In this document: positions 1-9,825 of the stretch, piece by piece
Layout: every line of letters begins with the position of its first letter
Numbering within the stretch: position 1 is the first letter of the stretch
Source of the DNA: Jeotgalibacillus malaysiensis
GTDB taxonomy: Bacteria; Bacillota; Bacilli; Bacillales; Jeotgalibacillaceae
DNA: 64,000 bases
Direction: 5' to 3'
Assembly: GCA_000818095.1 (NCBI GenBank)
Contig: CP009416.1
Location: 3,022,501-3,086,500 of the forward strand
Translations under genes and position numbers: made by a program
The notes under the pieces: generated by a model
Databases searched by the model: none
What the model was told of the DNA's origin: nothing
The model's input: the letters and a program-made list of their open reading frames with translations, nothing else

Positions 1-56
1 AAGCTGAGGAGGCTCAGCGCCGTTCCCGTGGAAAGCGTCCGCCTGTAACGGAGATC
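1..56. repeat. Dispersed repeat family A, copy 1 (partial)
   Basis: The left edge carries the end of a repeat recognisable by GTGGAAAGCGTCCGCC followed by an ACGGAGATC end and a CTGAGGAGGCTCAGC hairpin. Related copies lie at 5226-5351, 7605-7753, 7919-8030 and 58853-58915. It sits directly upstream of the carA leader and is cut by the window edge. Confidence 0.65.
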
Positions 57-101
57 ATAAGCGATTACTTACTATCATTTAATTTAAAGGAGGCGGTTCT
101 C

Positions 102-1163
102 ATGAAAGGAACGCTGTCACTGTCTAACGGACAGTCATTTGAAGGAGCATGGAAAGGCGCAGTGAAAGACGTACAGGGAGAAATCGTCTTCTTCACCGGC
201 ATGACCGGCTATGAGGAAGTGCTGACTGACCCTTCTTATCATGGACAAATTATCGTTTTTTCTTACCCCCTGATGGGTCAATACGGTATTCAGGAAGCTA
301 ATCTTGAATCAAAAAAAATTCAGCCGGCAGGCATCATTGTCACTGAATTATATGAAGGCACACTCGAGCGCGGCGTATCACTTTTAGAGTTTGCCGTGAT
401 GCATAATGTCCCCATTATGTCGGGCGTGGATACGCGCTCTGTGATTCAGACAATCCGCGAAGACGGCACAATGCAGGCAGTGATGCAGCTTGAAGGAAAG
501 CCGCTTCCTGCCTGGGAGCCGATCCGCACATTTGTCGTGCCGCACGTGACTGCAAAGACTGCAGTAACGCACGGTGAGGGATTCCCTCATATTGGCCTGA
601 TTGACTTTGGCTATAAGAAATCAATTTTACAGGCACTGCTTGACCGCGGCTGTAAAGTGACGGTCTTCCCTTATACAGTATCGACAAATGAACTGATGGA
701 CGTTCCTTTAGATGGATTACTGTTCTCAAACGGGCCGGGGGATCCTGCATCTCTTATGCATAAAATTGATGATTACCGCGCTTGGGCGAATGCTTATCCG
801 ACACTCGGGATCTGTCTTGGCCACCAGCTGCTTGCGATTGCATTTGGCGCATCCACTGAGAAGCTGGCGTTTGGTCATCGCGGGGCGAATCATCCGGTTA
901 TGAACCTGAAAACGAAGCGCGTGAGCATGAGTTCTCAAAATCATAGCTACGTTGTAAAAATGAATTCTATTCCTTCTAATGTAGAGGTTTTATATACAAA
1001 CGTAAATGACAGCAGCGTTGAAGGTCTGCAGCATAAAGAGCTGCCGCTGTTAACCGTTCAGTTCCACCCTGAAGCTTCTCCGGGACCGGCTGAACACCAT
1101 GAAGTATTTGATGAGTTTTTCAATCTGATTCAACAGGAAAAGAAGGTGTCGCAACATGCCTAA
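102..1163 (+). CDS. carA: Carbamoyl-phosphate synthase, small (glutaminase) subunit, arginine-specific
   Basis: This subunit hydrolyses glutamine and channels ammonia to the large subunit, making carbamoyl phosphate in the cytoplasm. The N-terminal half is the CarA-specific domain. The C-terminal half is a class I amidotransferase with the nucleophile in GICLGHQ (Cys238) and the dyad in QFHPEASPGP (His322, Glu324). At 353 residues it has the normal length of the Bacillus arginine-type subunit. The start is set by AAAGGAGG about 8 bases before the ATG. Its last bases overlap carB (ATG at 1156), and argF follows, so this is the arginine-specific rather than the pyrimidine enzyme. The earlier arg genes would be expected to the left, outside the window. 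Confidence 0.96.
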   Translation: MKGTLSLSNGQSFEGAWKGAVKDVQGEIVFFTGMTGYEEVLTDPSYHGQIIVFSYPLMGQYGIQEANLESKKIQPAGIIVTELYEGTLERGVSLLEFAVMHNVPIMSGVDTRSVIQTIREDGTMQAVMQLEGKPLPAWEPIRTFVVPHVTAKTAVTHGEGFPHIGLIDFGYKKSILQALLDRGCKVTVFPYTVSTNELMDVPLDGLLFSNGPGDPASLMHKIDDYRAWANAYPTLGICLGHQLLAIAFGASTEKLAFGHRGANHPVMNLKTKRVSMSSQNHSYVVKMNSIPSNVEVLYTNVNDSSVEGLQHKELPLLTVQFHPEASPGPAEHHEVFDEFFNLIQQEKKVSQHA

Positions 1164-4100
1164 ACAACAGGATATAAAAAAAGTATTAGTGATTGGTTCA
1201 GGTGCCATTGTGATCGGACAGGCTGCAGAGTTTGATTATTCAGGCACACAGGCGTGTACCGCCCTTCGTGAGGAAGGTATTGAAGTCATTTTAATTAATA
1301 ATAACCCGGCAACGATTATGACGGACGAAACGACTGCTGACCGCGTTTATTTTGAGCCGCTGACAGTCGAAAGTGTAAAAGACATTCTTGAAAAAGAAAA
1401 GCCGGATGGCCTGCTTGCAACAGTTGGCGGCCAGACTGGACTGAACCTTGCGATGGCGCTGACAGACCAGGGCATTCTTGAAGCGTATGGTGTGAAGCTG
1501 CTTGGTACTGATATTCACTCGATTAAAAAAGCAGAGGATCGTGATGCTTTCCGCTCGCTGATGAAAGAACTGAATGAGCCGGTACCTGACAGTGAAATCA
1601 TTTATAACGAAAAAGAAGCACTGGCTTTCGCTGATTTTTGCGGTTACCCGATTATCGTCCGTCCTGCTTATACTCTCGGCGGATTCGGCGGCGGTATCGC
1701 TAAAGATGAAAAAACGTATTTATCGCTTGTAAAACAGGGGCTTTCAGCAAGTCCAATTCACCAGTGTCTTGTTGAAAAAAGTATCGCAGGCTATAAGGAA
1801 ATTGAATATGAAGTCATGCGCGACGCATCCGGTACCTGCATTACGATTTGTAACATGGAAAACCTTGACCCGGTTGGCGTTCATACAGGTGATTCGATCG
1901 TAACAGCACCGAGTCAGACGCTGCACGATAAGGAATATCATATGCTCAGAACTTCTTCCATTAAAATCATTGAAGCGCTTGGCATTGTCGGCGGATGTAA
2001 CATTCAGTTCGCGCTTCACCCGTCAAACGGCGAATATTTCTTAATTGAAGTGAATCCGCGAGTGAGCCGCTCATCAGCACTTGCGTCAAAAGCAACGGGC
2101 TACCCGATCGCGCGTCTCGCTGCGAAGCTTGCTGTCGGTTATCACCTGCATGAGCTGAAAAATCCTGTGACCGGCACAACATTTGCAAGCTTTGAGCCGG
2201 CACTGGATTACGTGACAGTTAAAATTCCGCGCTGGCCATTTGACCAGTTCAGCGATGCGAACCGCCAGCTCGGCACTCAAATGAAAGCAACTGGTGAAGT
2301 CATGGCGATTGAACGTTCAATCGAAGCTGCGTTCCAGAAAGCGATCCGTTCACTGGATCAGAAAATAGACGATCTCTTCCTCCCTGCTCTGTCAGGACTC
2401 GAGACACAGGCGCTTGAAGCACTTGTAAAAGAGCCGGACGACCGACGCCTGTTTGCCATTTTCGAGCTGTTAAAAAGAGGTGTTTCGACGACAACGCTTC
2501 ATGACTGGACGAAGATCTCACTTTATTATCTGTCTGTATTATCCCGCCTTGTAAAGGCCCAGCTCGCTTATGAAGATCTTGCATGGCTTGAAGTCACAAA
2601 AGAGAAAATGCTTGAAGCGAAGAAGCTTGGCTTTACCGATAAGCAGCTGGCGTCGTTTTGGAATGTCCCTGCTTCTTTTGTAAAAGAGCAGCGCCAGAAG
2701 TGGAATATCACACCTTCTTACCGAATGGTTGATACGTGTGCAGCTGAATTTGAAGCAAAGACGAATTATTTTTACTCAACGTGGAGCGGCACTTCAGATA
2801 ACCGTAAGAGTAAAAAGCCGAAAGTAGCCGTGATCGGTTCAGGACCGATCCGTATCGGGCAGGGAATTGAATTTGATTACTGTTGCGTACACAGTGTACT
2901 TGCCCTTCAGAAAATGGGATATGAAGCAGTGCTGATTAACAATAACCCTGAAACAGTCAGTACAGATTATGAAGTGGCAGATGCGCTTTATTTCGAACCG
3001 CTTTGCGCTGAGGACATAATGAATGTTCTTGAATTTGAGGGTATTAATGCTGTCATTGTTCAGTTTGGCGGACAGACTTCGATTAATGTGGCAAAAGAGC
3101 TTGAAGAGGCAGGCTACAATCTGCTCGGTTCATCATCAGATATTCTTGATGAAATGGAAGACCGTGATCGCTTCTATACATTCCTGAAAAATGCCGGCCT
3201 GCCTGTGATCCCAGGCTTCACTGCCAACCAGCCGGCTGAAGTATGGCAGGCTGCAGATGATTTGAGTTATCCGATCCTGCTTCGTCCGTCTTATGTAATC
3301 GGTGGAAGCGGCATGATAAAGCTGAACAGCGATGAGGAGCTTGAAGCCTATCTAGCATCATCACAGATTGAATACCCTGTGCTGGTCGATAAATTTATTC
3401 AGGGGAAAGAAGCTGAAGTGGATGTTCTCTCTGATGGGAAAAATGCGTGGGTTGCAGCTGTCTACGAGCACATTGAAGGTACAGGCGTGCATTCAGGTGA
3501 CAGCATTGCAGTTACTCCACCGCTGTCACTGTCAGCATCGATGCTTGATCAGGTATGTGATACAGCTGTTCACATTGCTAAAAATCTTGATTTTAAAGGG
3601 TTATTCAATATCCAGTTTGTCTGTCAGGATAGCGGATTATACGTGATTGAGATTAATCCGCGTGCATCAAGAACCGTACCGATCAGCAGTAAATCAACGA
3701 ACGTGCCGCTTGTACAGCACGCAACGTCGCTGATGCTTGGGCAGCACCTGAACGACCTCGGCATTTCACAGTCGTTTAACGGTCAGCGCGGCTTCACTGT
3801 AAAAGCACCGGTTTTCTCGCACATTAAGCTGCCGGGTCTTTCACCGGAACTGACGCCTGTGATGACATCTACAGGTGAAGTAATGGCGTCAGACAGAGAC
3901 CCTGAAATCGCCATGAAAAAAGCCTTATCAGGTGCGAGTCAGCAGCTTGCTGACCTTTGGAACGGAGGCAGTATTTTTATCACCAATCATTTTGAAACTT
4001 CACTGATCAAGTCATGGCAGGAAAAAGGATTTCTCGTATTTACACCTGAGACGTTATCTTTTGACCAGTGGATGGATCGCGATGATAAAAAGGCTGTCAT

Positions 4101-4224
4101 TTCGCTTGAAGCGGATCCTTCAGTGATCAGAACAGCATCGATTCACAGACTACACGTCTGGACGAGAAAAGAAACCGCGGAAGCATTTTTCAGTACGCTT
4201 CCCAAAAAAGGAGTTTTCGTATGA
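1156..4224 (+). CDS. carB: Carbamoyl-phosphate synthase, large subunit, arginine-specific
   Basis: The synthetase subunit uses two ATP to turn bicarbonate and ammonia into carbamoyl phosphate. Two homologous ATP-grasp halves are visible, each opening with a Rossmann-like GSGxIxIGQxxEFDYSG/C motif (near residues 14 and 560), each with an NNNPxTxxTD motif, and each with an EVNPRxSRSSA or [11 protein letters not shown] metal-binding motif. A short allosteric MGS-like domain closes the protein. Its 1022 residues match the shorter arginine-type enzyme rather than the roughly 1070-residue PyrAB. It overlaps carA by 8 bases at its start and argF by 4 bases (ATGA) at its end, so the three genes are translationally coupled. 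Confidence 0.96.
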   Translation: MPKQQDIKKVLVIGSGAIVIGQAAEFDYSGTQACTALREEGIEVILINNNPATIMTDETTADRVYFEPLTVESVKDILEKEKPDGLLATVGGQTGLNLAMALTDQGILEAYGVKLLGTDIHSIKKAEDRDAFRSLMKELNEPVPDSEIIYNEKEALAFADFCGYPIIVRPAYTLGGFGGGIAKDEKTYLSLVKQGLSASPIHQCLVEKSIAGYKEIEYEVMRDASGTCITICNMENLDPVGVHTGDSIVTAPSQTLHDKEYHMLRTSSIKIIEALGIVGGCNIQFALHPSNGEYFLIEVNPRVSRSSALASKATGYPIARLAAKLAVGYHLHELKNPVTGTTFASFEPALDYVTVKIPRWPFDQFSDANRQLGTQMKATGEVMAIERSIEAAFQKAIRSLDQKIDDLFLPALSGLETQALEALVKEPDDRRLFAIFELLKRGVSTTTLHDWTKISLYYLSVLSRLVKAQLAYEDLAWLEVTKEKMLEAKKLGFTDKQLASFWNVPASFVKEQRQKWNITPSYRMVDTCAAEFEAKTNYFYSTWSGTSDNRKSKKPKVAVIGSGPIRIGQGIEFDYCCVHSVLALQKMGYEAVLINNNPETVSTDYEVADALYFEPLCAEDIMNVLEFEGINAVIVQFGGQTSINVAKELEEAGYNLLGSSSDILDEMEDRDRFYTFLKNAGLPVIPGFTANQPAEVWQAADDLSYPILLRPSYVIGGSGMIKLNSDEELEAYLASSQIEYPVLVDKFIQGKEAEVDVLSDGKNAWVAAVYEHIEGTGVHSGDSIAVTPPLSLSASMLDQVCDTAVHIAKNLDFKGLFNIQFVCQDSGLYVIEINPRASRTVPISSKSTNVPLVQHATSLMLGQHLNDLGISQSFNGQRGFTVKAPVFSHIKLPGLSPELTPVMTSTGEVMASDRDPEIAMKKALSGASQQLADLWNGGSIFITNHFETSLIKSWQEKGFLVFTPETLSFDQWMDRDDKKAVISLEADPSVIRTASIHRLHVWTRKETAEAFFSTLPKKGVFV

Positions 4225-5162
4225 ATATGCTCATCCCAACGCTTCAGCACAAGGACCTGCTGACGTTAAGAGACTATACATCAAATGAAATACTTGAGCT
4301 GATCGAATTTGCAGCTGAGTTGAAAAAGCCTGAGAACAAGCACCTTCCCCTTTTGCAGGGAAAGGTGCTTGGGATGATTTTTGAGAAATCATCGACCCGT
4401 ACACGCGTTTCATTTGAAGCGGGCATGCTTCAGCTGGGCGGACACGCGATGTACCTGAGTACGAGAGACATCCAGATGGGACGCGGCGAGACCATTGCTG
4501 ACACAGCACGTGTGCTCTCGGGTTATCTCGATGGCATCATGATCCGTACATTTGCTCAGCAGACTGTGCAGGAACTTGCTGAAAACAGCTCTATTCCTGT
4601 GATTAACGGGCTGACTGATGACTATCACCCCTGTCAGACGCTCGCAGACTTACTGACCGTCTATGAAACGTTCGGTTCGTTTAAACATAAAAAGATGGCG
4701 TATATAGGTGATGGAAATAATGTTGCCCACTCTCTCATGATCGGCGCAGCAAAAACAGGTATGCACTTCACGCTCGCCTGCCCTCAAGGCTATGAGCCTG
4801 ATGCTGAAATCCTTGCATATGCACAGGCAGAAGGTTCAAAAACAGGTGCGGAAATTACGATTACACATGACCCGGTCCACGCCGCTACAGGTGCACATGC
4901 AATCTACACAGATGTCTGGGCAAGCATGGGACAGGAAGCAGAACAGGCTGAGCGACTGAAGGCATTCGAAGGTTTCCAGGTGAACGAACAGTTAACCTCT
5001 CATGCAGAACCCGATTATATTTTTATGCACTGCCTCCCTGCCCACCGCGAGGAAGAAGTGAGTACAGCGGTACTTGAAGGACCTCACTCGGTTGTGTTCC
5101 GCGAGGCTGAAAACAGATTGCATGCTCAGAAAGCACTGCTGGTTGCGTTAATGGGGAATTAA
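4221..5162 (+). CDS. argF: Ornithine carbamoyltransferase
   Basis: It transfers the carbamoyl group from carbamoyl phosphate to ornithine, making citrulline in arginine biosynthesis. Visible signatures are the carbamoyl-phosphate loop [12 protein letters not shown] (near residue 55), [12 protein letters not shown] (near 138) and the ornithine-site [12 protein letters not shown] (near 273). The length of 313 residues is normal. The ATG overlaps the carB stop (ATGA), so it is coupled to the synthase that feeds it. No arginine-repressor box was identified inside the window. The anabolic rather than the catabolic (arcB) paralogue is favoured by the carAB neighbours. Confidence 0.95.
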   Translation: MNMLIPTLQHKDLLTLRDYTSNEILELIEFAAELKKPENKHLPLLQGKVLGMIFEKSSTRTRVSFEAGMLQLGGHAMYLSTRDIQMGRGETIADTARVLSGYLDGIMIRTFAQQTVQELAENSSIPVINGLTDDYHPCQTLADLLTVYETFGSFKHKKMAYIGDGNNVAHSLMIGAAKTGMHFTLACPQGYEPDAEILAYAQAEGSKTGAEITITHDPVHAATGAHAIYTDVWASMGQEAEQAERLKAFEGFQVNEQLTSHAEPDYIFMHCLPAHREEEVSTAVLEGPHSVVFREAENRLHAQKALLVALMGN

Positions 5163-5225
5163 AAGCTCATCCTTTGAATAGCATGTTTTTTACTCTATGT
5201 GAAAGACCATTACTGTTAATGCACT

Positions 5226-5351
5226 GCTGGTGATTGGAGCTGAAGGGGGTGACTCCTGTGGCAGGAAGGGACAGGTGAGACAGAGCACGGCGAAGCCTGC
5301 TGGCTCACCGCCCGGCCACGGAAAGCATCCCCCTGAAGCGGAAATCACCAG
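5226..5351. repeat. Dispersed repeat family A, copy 2
   Basis: A roughly 126-base element with terminal inverted ends CTGGTGATT and AATCACCAG. Inside it are GAAAGCATCCCCCTG and a CCTGCTGGCTCACC segment, both shared with the other family A copies. It contains no ORF and lies between argF and the next gene. Such elements are common in Bacillaceae; their function is unknown to me. Confidence 0.7.
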
Positions 5352-5367
5352 CCAGGATTAAAAATAC

Positions 5368-5412
5368 GCACTTCATGCGCTCAAGGACAAGTTTCCTACA
5401 TGCATGAAGTGC
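5368..5412. terminator. Hairpin downstream of argF, possible terminator
   Basis: The arms GCACTTCATGC and GCATGAAGTGC (5368-5378 and 5402-5412) form an 11-bp stem with a 23-base loop, followed by TTTATC. The weak U-tract makes terminator function uncertain. Confidence 0.45.
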
Positions 5413-5465
5413 TTTATCATGCATTCAAGTTAAAATCACACGAATATGGCGAATGCATTTCAATA

Positions 5466-5474
5466 TGCTATAAT
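5466..5474 (+). promoter_or_regulatory. Extended -10 promoter
   Basis: TGCTATAAT is a perfect extended -10 box, 36 bases before the start codon of the following gene. No good -35 is visible, as is usual for extended -10 promoters. Confidence 0.5.
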
Positions 5475-5509
5475 AAACGGCATCAATCAATGGAACGGAG
5501 GCAGACGCA

Positions 5510-5980
5510 ATGCTGACTTTTGAAGAAAAGCTGAACATTATTGAATCATTCGATGAATTAACGCGGCACAACGTTTCGCTAGGACGGGTTAATTTTCATT
5601 TTGAAGGAAGCATCCGTGAAAAGAAAACGGTTGTCTATCACCTTCACCCGAACGGAAACGGCTTTGTCTATACAGCCCATCTGAACGACTATCCTTCAGA
5701 CGCAAAAGGCATGACAAATATCCGTGACTGCAGCGAAGAGGACCTGCGCTCAATCATCGCAGCTTCTATCGATTCGCTGCTGACAGAGGAACTTGCTGAC
5801 TTTGAACCCTTCAGTGATGAGCCATGGGTCAATGCAAATGGCCAGGAATTGATGTTGACACGTGAGGACACTGATACATGGAGCGTTTACGCTGATGATA
5901 TGTTAGATGGCATCTTTACAACTTACGATGAAGCCGCTTCTTATCTGGATCAGGAAGGCTTTTCTAAAAAAACGCGCTAG
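5510..5980 (+). CDS. Conserved-looking hypothetical protein, 156 aa
   Basis: I do not recognise this family. The protein is soluble and acidic, with no signal peptide or membrane segment. It alternates short beta-like stretches (TVVYHLHPNGNGFVYTA near residue 40) with helices, and a SIIAASIDSLL helix follows near 84. The start is supported by GGAACGGAGG upstream and a good extended -10 promoter. It is a monocistronic gene: the intrinsic terminator immediately after it includes the stop codon in its loop. The coding assignment is firm; the function is not known. Confidence 0.8.
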   Translation: MLTFEEKLNIIESFDELTRHNVSLGRVNFHFEGSIREKKTVVYHLHPNGNGFVYTAHLNDYPSDAKGMTNIRDCSEEDLRSIIAASIDSLLTEELADFEPFSDEPWVNANGQELMLTREDTDTWSVYADDMLDGIFTTYDEAASYLDQEGFSKKTR

Positions 5981-5996
5981 GTGGCGCGTTTTTTTG
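5966..5996 (+). terminator. Intrinsic terminator
   Basis: Stem AACGCGC/GCGCGTT (5971-5977 and 5984-5990) with a T7 tract. The stop codon TAG of the preceding gene lies in the loop. Confidence 0.85.
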
Positions 5997-6003
5997 TTTT
6001 TTT

Positions 6004-6150
6004 GGGAGTATGGCGTGATGTGGTGGTTCGTAGAAATATGGTGGATGTTCTTAGAAAAGTGTCGTTCGTTCAAAGCTCAACAGGCAATGTTCGCAGAAAA
6101 ACATGCGTTCTTCGGAGAAAAAGCACCTCGGTTCGCAGAAAAGTGTAATT
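6004..6150. repeat. Degenerate tandem array D1 (GTTCGCAGAAAA-type units)
   Basis: Imperfect units of about 20 bases share a core close to GTTCGCAGAAAA: GTTCGTAGAAA, GTTCTTAGAAAA, GTTCGCAGAAAA, TTCGGAGAAAA and GTTCGCAGAAAA. Spacers between them are unrelated. No convincing gene occupies 5981-6263. Similar arrays occur at 19493-19612 and 29700-29850. Confidence 0.55.
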
Positions 6151-6211
6151 TGGCCTACGCCAACTCAGCTAGTTATCCGCTCACGTTCTCACTCACCTCA
6201 TTCCTCTCACC

Positions 6212-6252
6212 AAAAAACCGAAGCCAGGCATCTCTGCCCGCTCCGGTTTCCT
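6212..6252 (-). terminator. Intrinsic terminator of the YflT-like gene
   Basis: Read on the minus strand, AAACCGGAGC pairs with GCTTCGGTTT and is followed by TTTTGG. It lies just downstream of the stop at 6264. Confidence 0.75.
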
Positions 6253-6263
6253 ATAAAATCGTA

Positions 6264-7469
6264 TTATAAACGATCCTTATTTCTAAAATGATTTTCTTCC
6301 ATCAACAGACGGCGCTCTTTTTCTTCCTTATCAAGTGCCGGATCATGTGATGGCTTCGCACGGTCGCGGTCACGCAGCGTGCTTTCTTCACCAGGATGCT
6401 CCTGGTGTGCATGGTCATTTGGATTCTGCTCTGAGATATCCTCCTGCCCGCGCAGGCGTCCTTTACTATCCGCTTTTGCCTCTACATGCTGGTCGCTATT
6501 GGACTGGCTTCTATCCACCCATACGGATTCCTGTCCGTCAACAACGCGGCGTTTATTGTCAGCTCCACCGTGCGCTTCCGGCGGCTCAACTTCTTCGTGA
6601 CGGTGCTTTCCTGAAGGGTCACCCTGGTAGTTCGGCTGATCCGGTCTGACCTGCCCACGCGGTGTTCCCGCATCTACTGCATCAGGAGAAAACTCCTCTT
6701 CACCTTGACCACCGCCATACTGCTGCTTATCATGCTCAGAAGGCTCAAAGATTTTACCTCTATCATCCGGTGCACGGTATTCACTTGGATCTTCATCATG
6801 AACATCTGCCGCTGCAGCGTCTTTGTGATTTGAATGATTGGTTGTCTTCTGCTCTTCAGCACGAATCAGGTCTTCTCTGCTATCATTGACCGGCTGTGTT
6901 GGCTCCGGATTATCAATGTTTGGATCCACATAGCGGTCACGGTCGCCAAGCGCTCTTTCATGATCAACGCCAGCCGTATTGTGATCTGCCTGTTCAGCAA
7001 GAGGTCTTCCGGCACCCTCAGCAGCTGATGTATGCATGTTTTTTTGTTCATTTGTAAAGTTTGTACCGCTCACTTTATGATCTGCGTGTGAATCCGGGTC
7101 AAGACCACCTGCTGCCGGACTGACATAATTATCATTTTCATCTGCATAAGCATTATCTGCGTATAATAAAAATGCCCCGTTTCTCACTTCGTCATAATAA
7201 CGTTCTGCATCTTCTTTTTCCATCCCCATCCGGTCAAATGCTTCACGGACTGAAGAGTCTCCTGCAACAAATGCTTTGAACTTATCCCACCAGTTACCTT
7301 CAACCGCTTCGATATCAGCATCTGTGCGGCCTCTGACAAGAGAAAGTTCGTCTTTATCTCGGGCGACTACGTACATATCGTTTTCTTTGTATCCCTGTAA
7401 TTTTAAGTCTTCGATCTTTCTTAAAACGTCCTGCTCAGAATGAAATGTTTCAACAAATGTTTTTGACAT
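6264..7469 (-). CDS. YflT-type general stress protein with long disordered tail
   Basis: Residues 1 to about 100 match the heat-induced/general stress YflT (GSP17M) domain: the start MSKTFVETFHSEQDVLRKIE, then YVVARDKDEL, and WWDKFKAFVAGD. The remaining 300 residues are very hydrophilic and low in complexity, rich in Asp, Glu, His, Asn and Arg, with no hydrophobic core, so probably disordered. Family members are usually only 110-180 residues, so the tail is unusual. The ATG is preceded by AAGGAGG. A sigma-B-like promoter lies about 50 bases upstream, which agrees with a stress-induced cytoplasmic protein. The molecular role of the family is not established. Confidence 0.85.
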   Translation of the reverse strand: MSKTFVETFHSEQDVLRKIEDLKLQGYKENDMYVVARDKDELSLVRGRTDADIEAVEGNWWDKFKAFVAGDSSVREAFDRMGMEKEDAERYYDEVRNGAFLLYADNAYADENDNYVSPAAGGLDPDSHADHKVSGTNFTNEQKNMHTSAAEGAGRPLAEQADHNTAGVDHERALGDRDRYVDPNIDNPEPTQPVNDSREDLIRAEEQKTTNHSNHKDAAAADVHDEDPSEYRAPDDRGKIFEPSEHDKQQYGGGQGEEEFSPDAVDAGTPRGQVRPDQPNYQGDPSGKHRHEEVEPPEAHGGADNKRRVVDGQESVWVDRSQSNSDQHVEAKADSKGRLRGQEDISEQNPNDHAHQEHPGEESTLRDRDRAKPSHDPALDKEEKERRLLMEENHFRNKDRL

Positions 7470-7517
7470 GGTATTTCCTCCTTAGGGTCGTTCTAGTTTT
7501 ATCAGCATAGTATGGAA

Positions 7518-7543
7518 ATACCCTGTCTATTAATTGTTAAAAC
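7518..7543 (-). promoter_or_regulatory. Sigma-B-type promoter for the YflT-like gene
   Basis: On the minus strand GTTTTA (7543-7538), a 14-base spacer and GGGTAT (7523-7518) fit the sigma-B consensus GTTTAA-N12-15-GGGTAT. It lies about 50 bases before the start codon. Confidence 0.75.
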
Positions 7544-7604
7544 AACTATAAGTGTTTCGTAATGGTAAATACTGATATTTACCTACTAAATGTAATATAT
7601 GTTA

Positions 7605-7753
7605 CAACCGGTTCACTACGCTACAGGCGGACGCTTTCCGCGTGAGCCGCTTGTTGGCTCCCTTTCAATCAGACCTCCTCAGGCTTCGCCTTGCGGGGTC
7701 TCAGCTGTCCGTCACATCCCGCTGGAGTCGCCGCCCTCCGCTTCGCTCACCTC
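7605..7753. repeat. Dispersed repeat family A, copy 3
   Basis: An inverted copy relative to the one at 7919-8030, with GGCGGACGCTTTCCGCGTGA, CCTCAGGCTTCGCCTTGCGG and GGTCTCAGCTGTCC. Together with that copy it fills most of the 614-base gene-free gap 7470-8083. The AT-rich 7754-7918 between them shows nothing else I can name. Confidence 0.7.
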
Positions 7754-7918
7754 AGATGAATTATCCATAACAAAATCACTACTAATAACACGTCTTTTTA
7801 ATATATTGTTATAATTCTTTCCTTTACACTTTTCCTTAAATATAGTTTTAATGAATGTAAATAAATATACGATTTCAATCTAAAATTATCATTATGCTTC
7901 AATTGGATTTTCAGTGTA

Positions 7919-8030
7919 GCTTAAGGCGGTGACTCCGGGACGAATAGCGGGATAGCTGAGACCCCGCAGGCGAAGCCGAGTAGGCTCAGCAACAACCGTC
8001 CGGAAAGCATCCGCCCGAAGCGCAGCGAAA
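7919..8030. repeat. Dispersed repeat family A, copy 4
   Basis: Contains GCGGTGACTCCGGGACG, GCTGAGACCCCGCAGGCG and CGGAAAGCATCCGCCCG, the same blocks as copy 3 in the opposite orientation. Confidence 0.7.
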
Positions 8031-8044
8031 CGATTAATATAGTA

Positions 8045-8074
8045 AGACCCGGAAGCACTCAGGCTCCCGGGTCT
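8045..8074 (-). terminator. Intrinsic terminator of the aldo/keto reductase gene
   Basis: AGACCCGG pairs with CCGGGTCT (8045-8052 and 8067-8074). On the minus strand it is followed by TTACTATATT. It lies 10 bases after the stop. Confidence 0.7.
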
Positions 8075-8083
8075 ATCAGTCAA

Positions 8084-8911
8084 TCACTCTTTATGCATTT
8101 CATTTGGATGCGGGCCTTTGCGTTCGCCGCGGTCCAGGTCGTTGATGCTTTTCAGTTCGTCAGCAGTCAGTGCAAAGTCAAATACGTCGAAGTTTGATTC
8201 GATGCGTGATGGTGTGACTGACTTTGGAATAACGATGCTGCCTGACTGAAGGTGCCAGCGGATGACTACCTGTGCAGGTTCTTTGCCGTATTTTTCAGCG
8301 ATGTTGCGGATGATGTCATCATCAAGGACTTCTCCACCCTGCATCAGCGGGCTCCATGCTTCTAAGAAGATATCATGCTTCGCACAGAATTCTTTTAGTT
8401 CAAGCTGTGCAAAGTACGGGTGGCACTCAACCTGGTTTAATACAGGTTTAACAGTGCATTCATCCATCAGGCGCTGAAGATGCTCGATTTCAAAGTTACA
8501 TACACCGATTGCTTTTACTTTTCCGTCTTCATAGAGCTTTTCAAGTGCTTTATACGTTTCGATGTATTTATCTTTTTCAGGCATTGGCCAGTGAATGAGA
8601 TAAAGGTCCACGTAATCAAGTCCAAGCTTTTCAAGACTTGTTTCAAGGGCCTGAAGTGTGCTGTCGTAGCCCTGGTCTGCATTCCAGACTTTTGTTGTGA
8701 TGAATAGTTCTTCGCGCGGTACGCCTGACTCGCGGATTCCCTGGCCGACTGCTTCTTCGTTTTTATAGATCATAGCCGTATCGATTGAACGGTATCCTGT
8801 TTCGATTGCTTTCTTTACTGAATCGACACCTGTCTGATGGTCTTCTACCTGCCATACGCCAAGTCCGATTTGAGGCATTTTCAGTCCATTGTTTAATGTA
8901 ACGATATCCAT
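8084..8911 (-). CDS. Aldo/keto reductase
   Basis: This is an NADPH-dependent carbonyl reductase of the (beta/alpha)8 type, closest to the 2,5-diketo-gluconate/glyoxal reductase branch (YvgN, YtbE, DkgA). The family tetrad is visible: Asp and Tyr in YRSIDTAMIYKNEEAVG, Lys in FITTKVWN and His in YLIHWPMP. The cofactor-binding SIVIPKSVTPSRIESN is near residue 230. Its 275 residues are typical. GAGAGGAGTTTTAAGC precedes the ATG. The gene stands alone between a terminator and the divergent or tandem HAD gene. Substrate cannot be read from sequence. Confidence 0.9.
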   Translation of the reverse strand: MDIVTLNNGLKMPQIGLGVWQVEDHQTGVDSVKKAIETGYRSIDTAMIYKNEEAVGQGIRESGVPREELFITTKVWNADQGYDSTLQALETSLEKLGLDYVDLYLIHWPMPEKDKYIETYKALEKLYEDGKVKAIGVCNFEIEHLQRLMDECTVKPVLNQVECHPYFAQLELKEFCAKHDIFLEAWSPLMQGGEVLDDDIIRNIAEKYGKEPAQVVIRWHLQSGSIVIPKSVTPSRIESNFDVFDFALTADELKSINDLDRGERKGPHPNEMHKE

Positions 8912-9013
8912 GCTTAAAACTCCTCTCGAAATTGAAAATTCAGATTAAGTATATACATGTGATGCTTTAAAGTCACATTCTATGTTATTTCCGATTCCGA
9001 AAGAAATAAACTT

Positions 9014-9757
9014 CTAATTGAGTACAAAGCGTCTGATTGCCTCTGCTACACCGTGATCCTCATTTGAATGTGTGACCCAGTCAGCTGCTTCTTTTACTTT
9101 CACCTGAGCATTCTCCATTGCGACACCAATTCCTGACTCCTTGATCATTGCAAGGTCATTCAGGCTGTCTCCAACTGCCATAACCTGTTCCATTTGAATG
9201 TTCAGCCGCTTACAGACTTTTCGGATCGCAGCGGCTTTGTTGATACCTGCTGCATTAACTTCAATGTTTGTCAGACTTGAATTGGTTACTTCAAGCTCCC
9301 TTCGTTTAGAGAGCGCCTCCCAGATCGTCTTTCTGACTTCATCATCTTTAATATCAAAGCCGAACTTCAGCCACTGATAATCATGAATATTTTTTGGAAA
9401 AGTGGTGTTTTTGTTCCATACGCCTTCTACAGTTGATGACCAGTAATGCGTATCATGTTTTAAGGCCATATCAAGCATAAATTCGACGTGTGAGGAATCG
9501 ATAATCGTCCGTTCGATCAGTTCACGATCCGGACTCCAGATCTCTCCGCCATTTACCGTAATCAGATAGGTGGAGAGGTTTAGTGAATCCACGATTTCCT
9601 GCGCATATAGCAGCGGTCTCCCAGTACTGACCATCACTGCCTTCCCCTGGTCCTGCGCTGTTTTGATAGCTGCTCTGTTTTCTTCAGAAACGCTGTGGTC
9701 ATTCCTTAAAAGTGTACCGTCCATATCTAAAGCGATCAGCTGAATATCTTTTTTCAT
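9014..9757 (-). CDS. Cof-type HAD-IIB phosphatase
   Basis: A soluble HAD-superfamily hydrolase with the catalytic DMDGT motif at residues 11-15 and motif IV GDSLNDLAMI near 197. A type IIB cap lies between, and a conserved Asn/Gly stretch VNGGEIW is near 89. Members of this clade dephosphorylate sugar phosphates, nucleotides or cofactors, and substrate is not predictable here. The length of 247 residues is slightly short for the family (about 260-290). It reads toward the aldo/keto reductase; the 100-base gap between them has no clear terminator. Confidence 0.88.
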   Translation of the reverse strand: MKKDIQLIALDMDGTLLRNDHSVSEENRAAIKTAQDQGKAVMVSTGRPLLYAQEIVDSLNLSTYLITVNGGEIWSPDRELIERTIIDSSHVEFMLDMALKHDTHYWSSTVEGVWNKNTTFPKNIHDYQWLKFGFDIKDDEVRKTIWEALSKRRELEVTNSSLTNIEVNAAGINKAAAIRKVCKRLNIQMEQVMAVGDSLNDLAMIKESGIGVAMENAQVKVKEAADWVTHSNEDHGVAEAIRRFVLN

Positions 9758-9799
9758 GTCATGCTCCTTCCAGATCTACTCTATTTCGTTTAAGTGTGT

Positions 9800-9825
9800 A
9801 AGACGCTTATCACGGCCAGCGTCTT
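9800..9825. other. Small hairpin upstream of the HAD gene
   Basis: AAGACGC and GCGTCTT form a 7-bp stem without a U-tract. The rest of 9758-10060 shows no gene. Confidence 0.35.

Noticed and set aside
6004-6150. Possible CRISPR array (also 19493-19612 and 29700-29850)
   Set aside because: Units are strongly degenerate, only 10-16 bases of core, irregular spacing, and no cas genes are present.
7599-7814. A 71-residue frame in the gap before the aldo/keto reductase
   Set aside because: It lies inside family A repeat copy 3; similar frames are expected in any copy of this GC-rich element.
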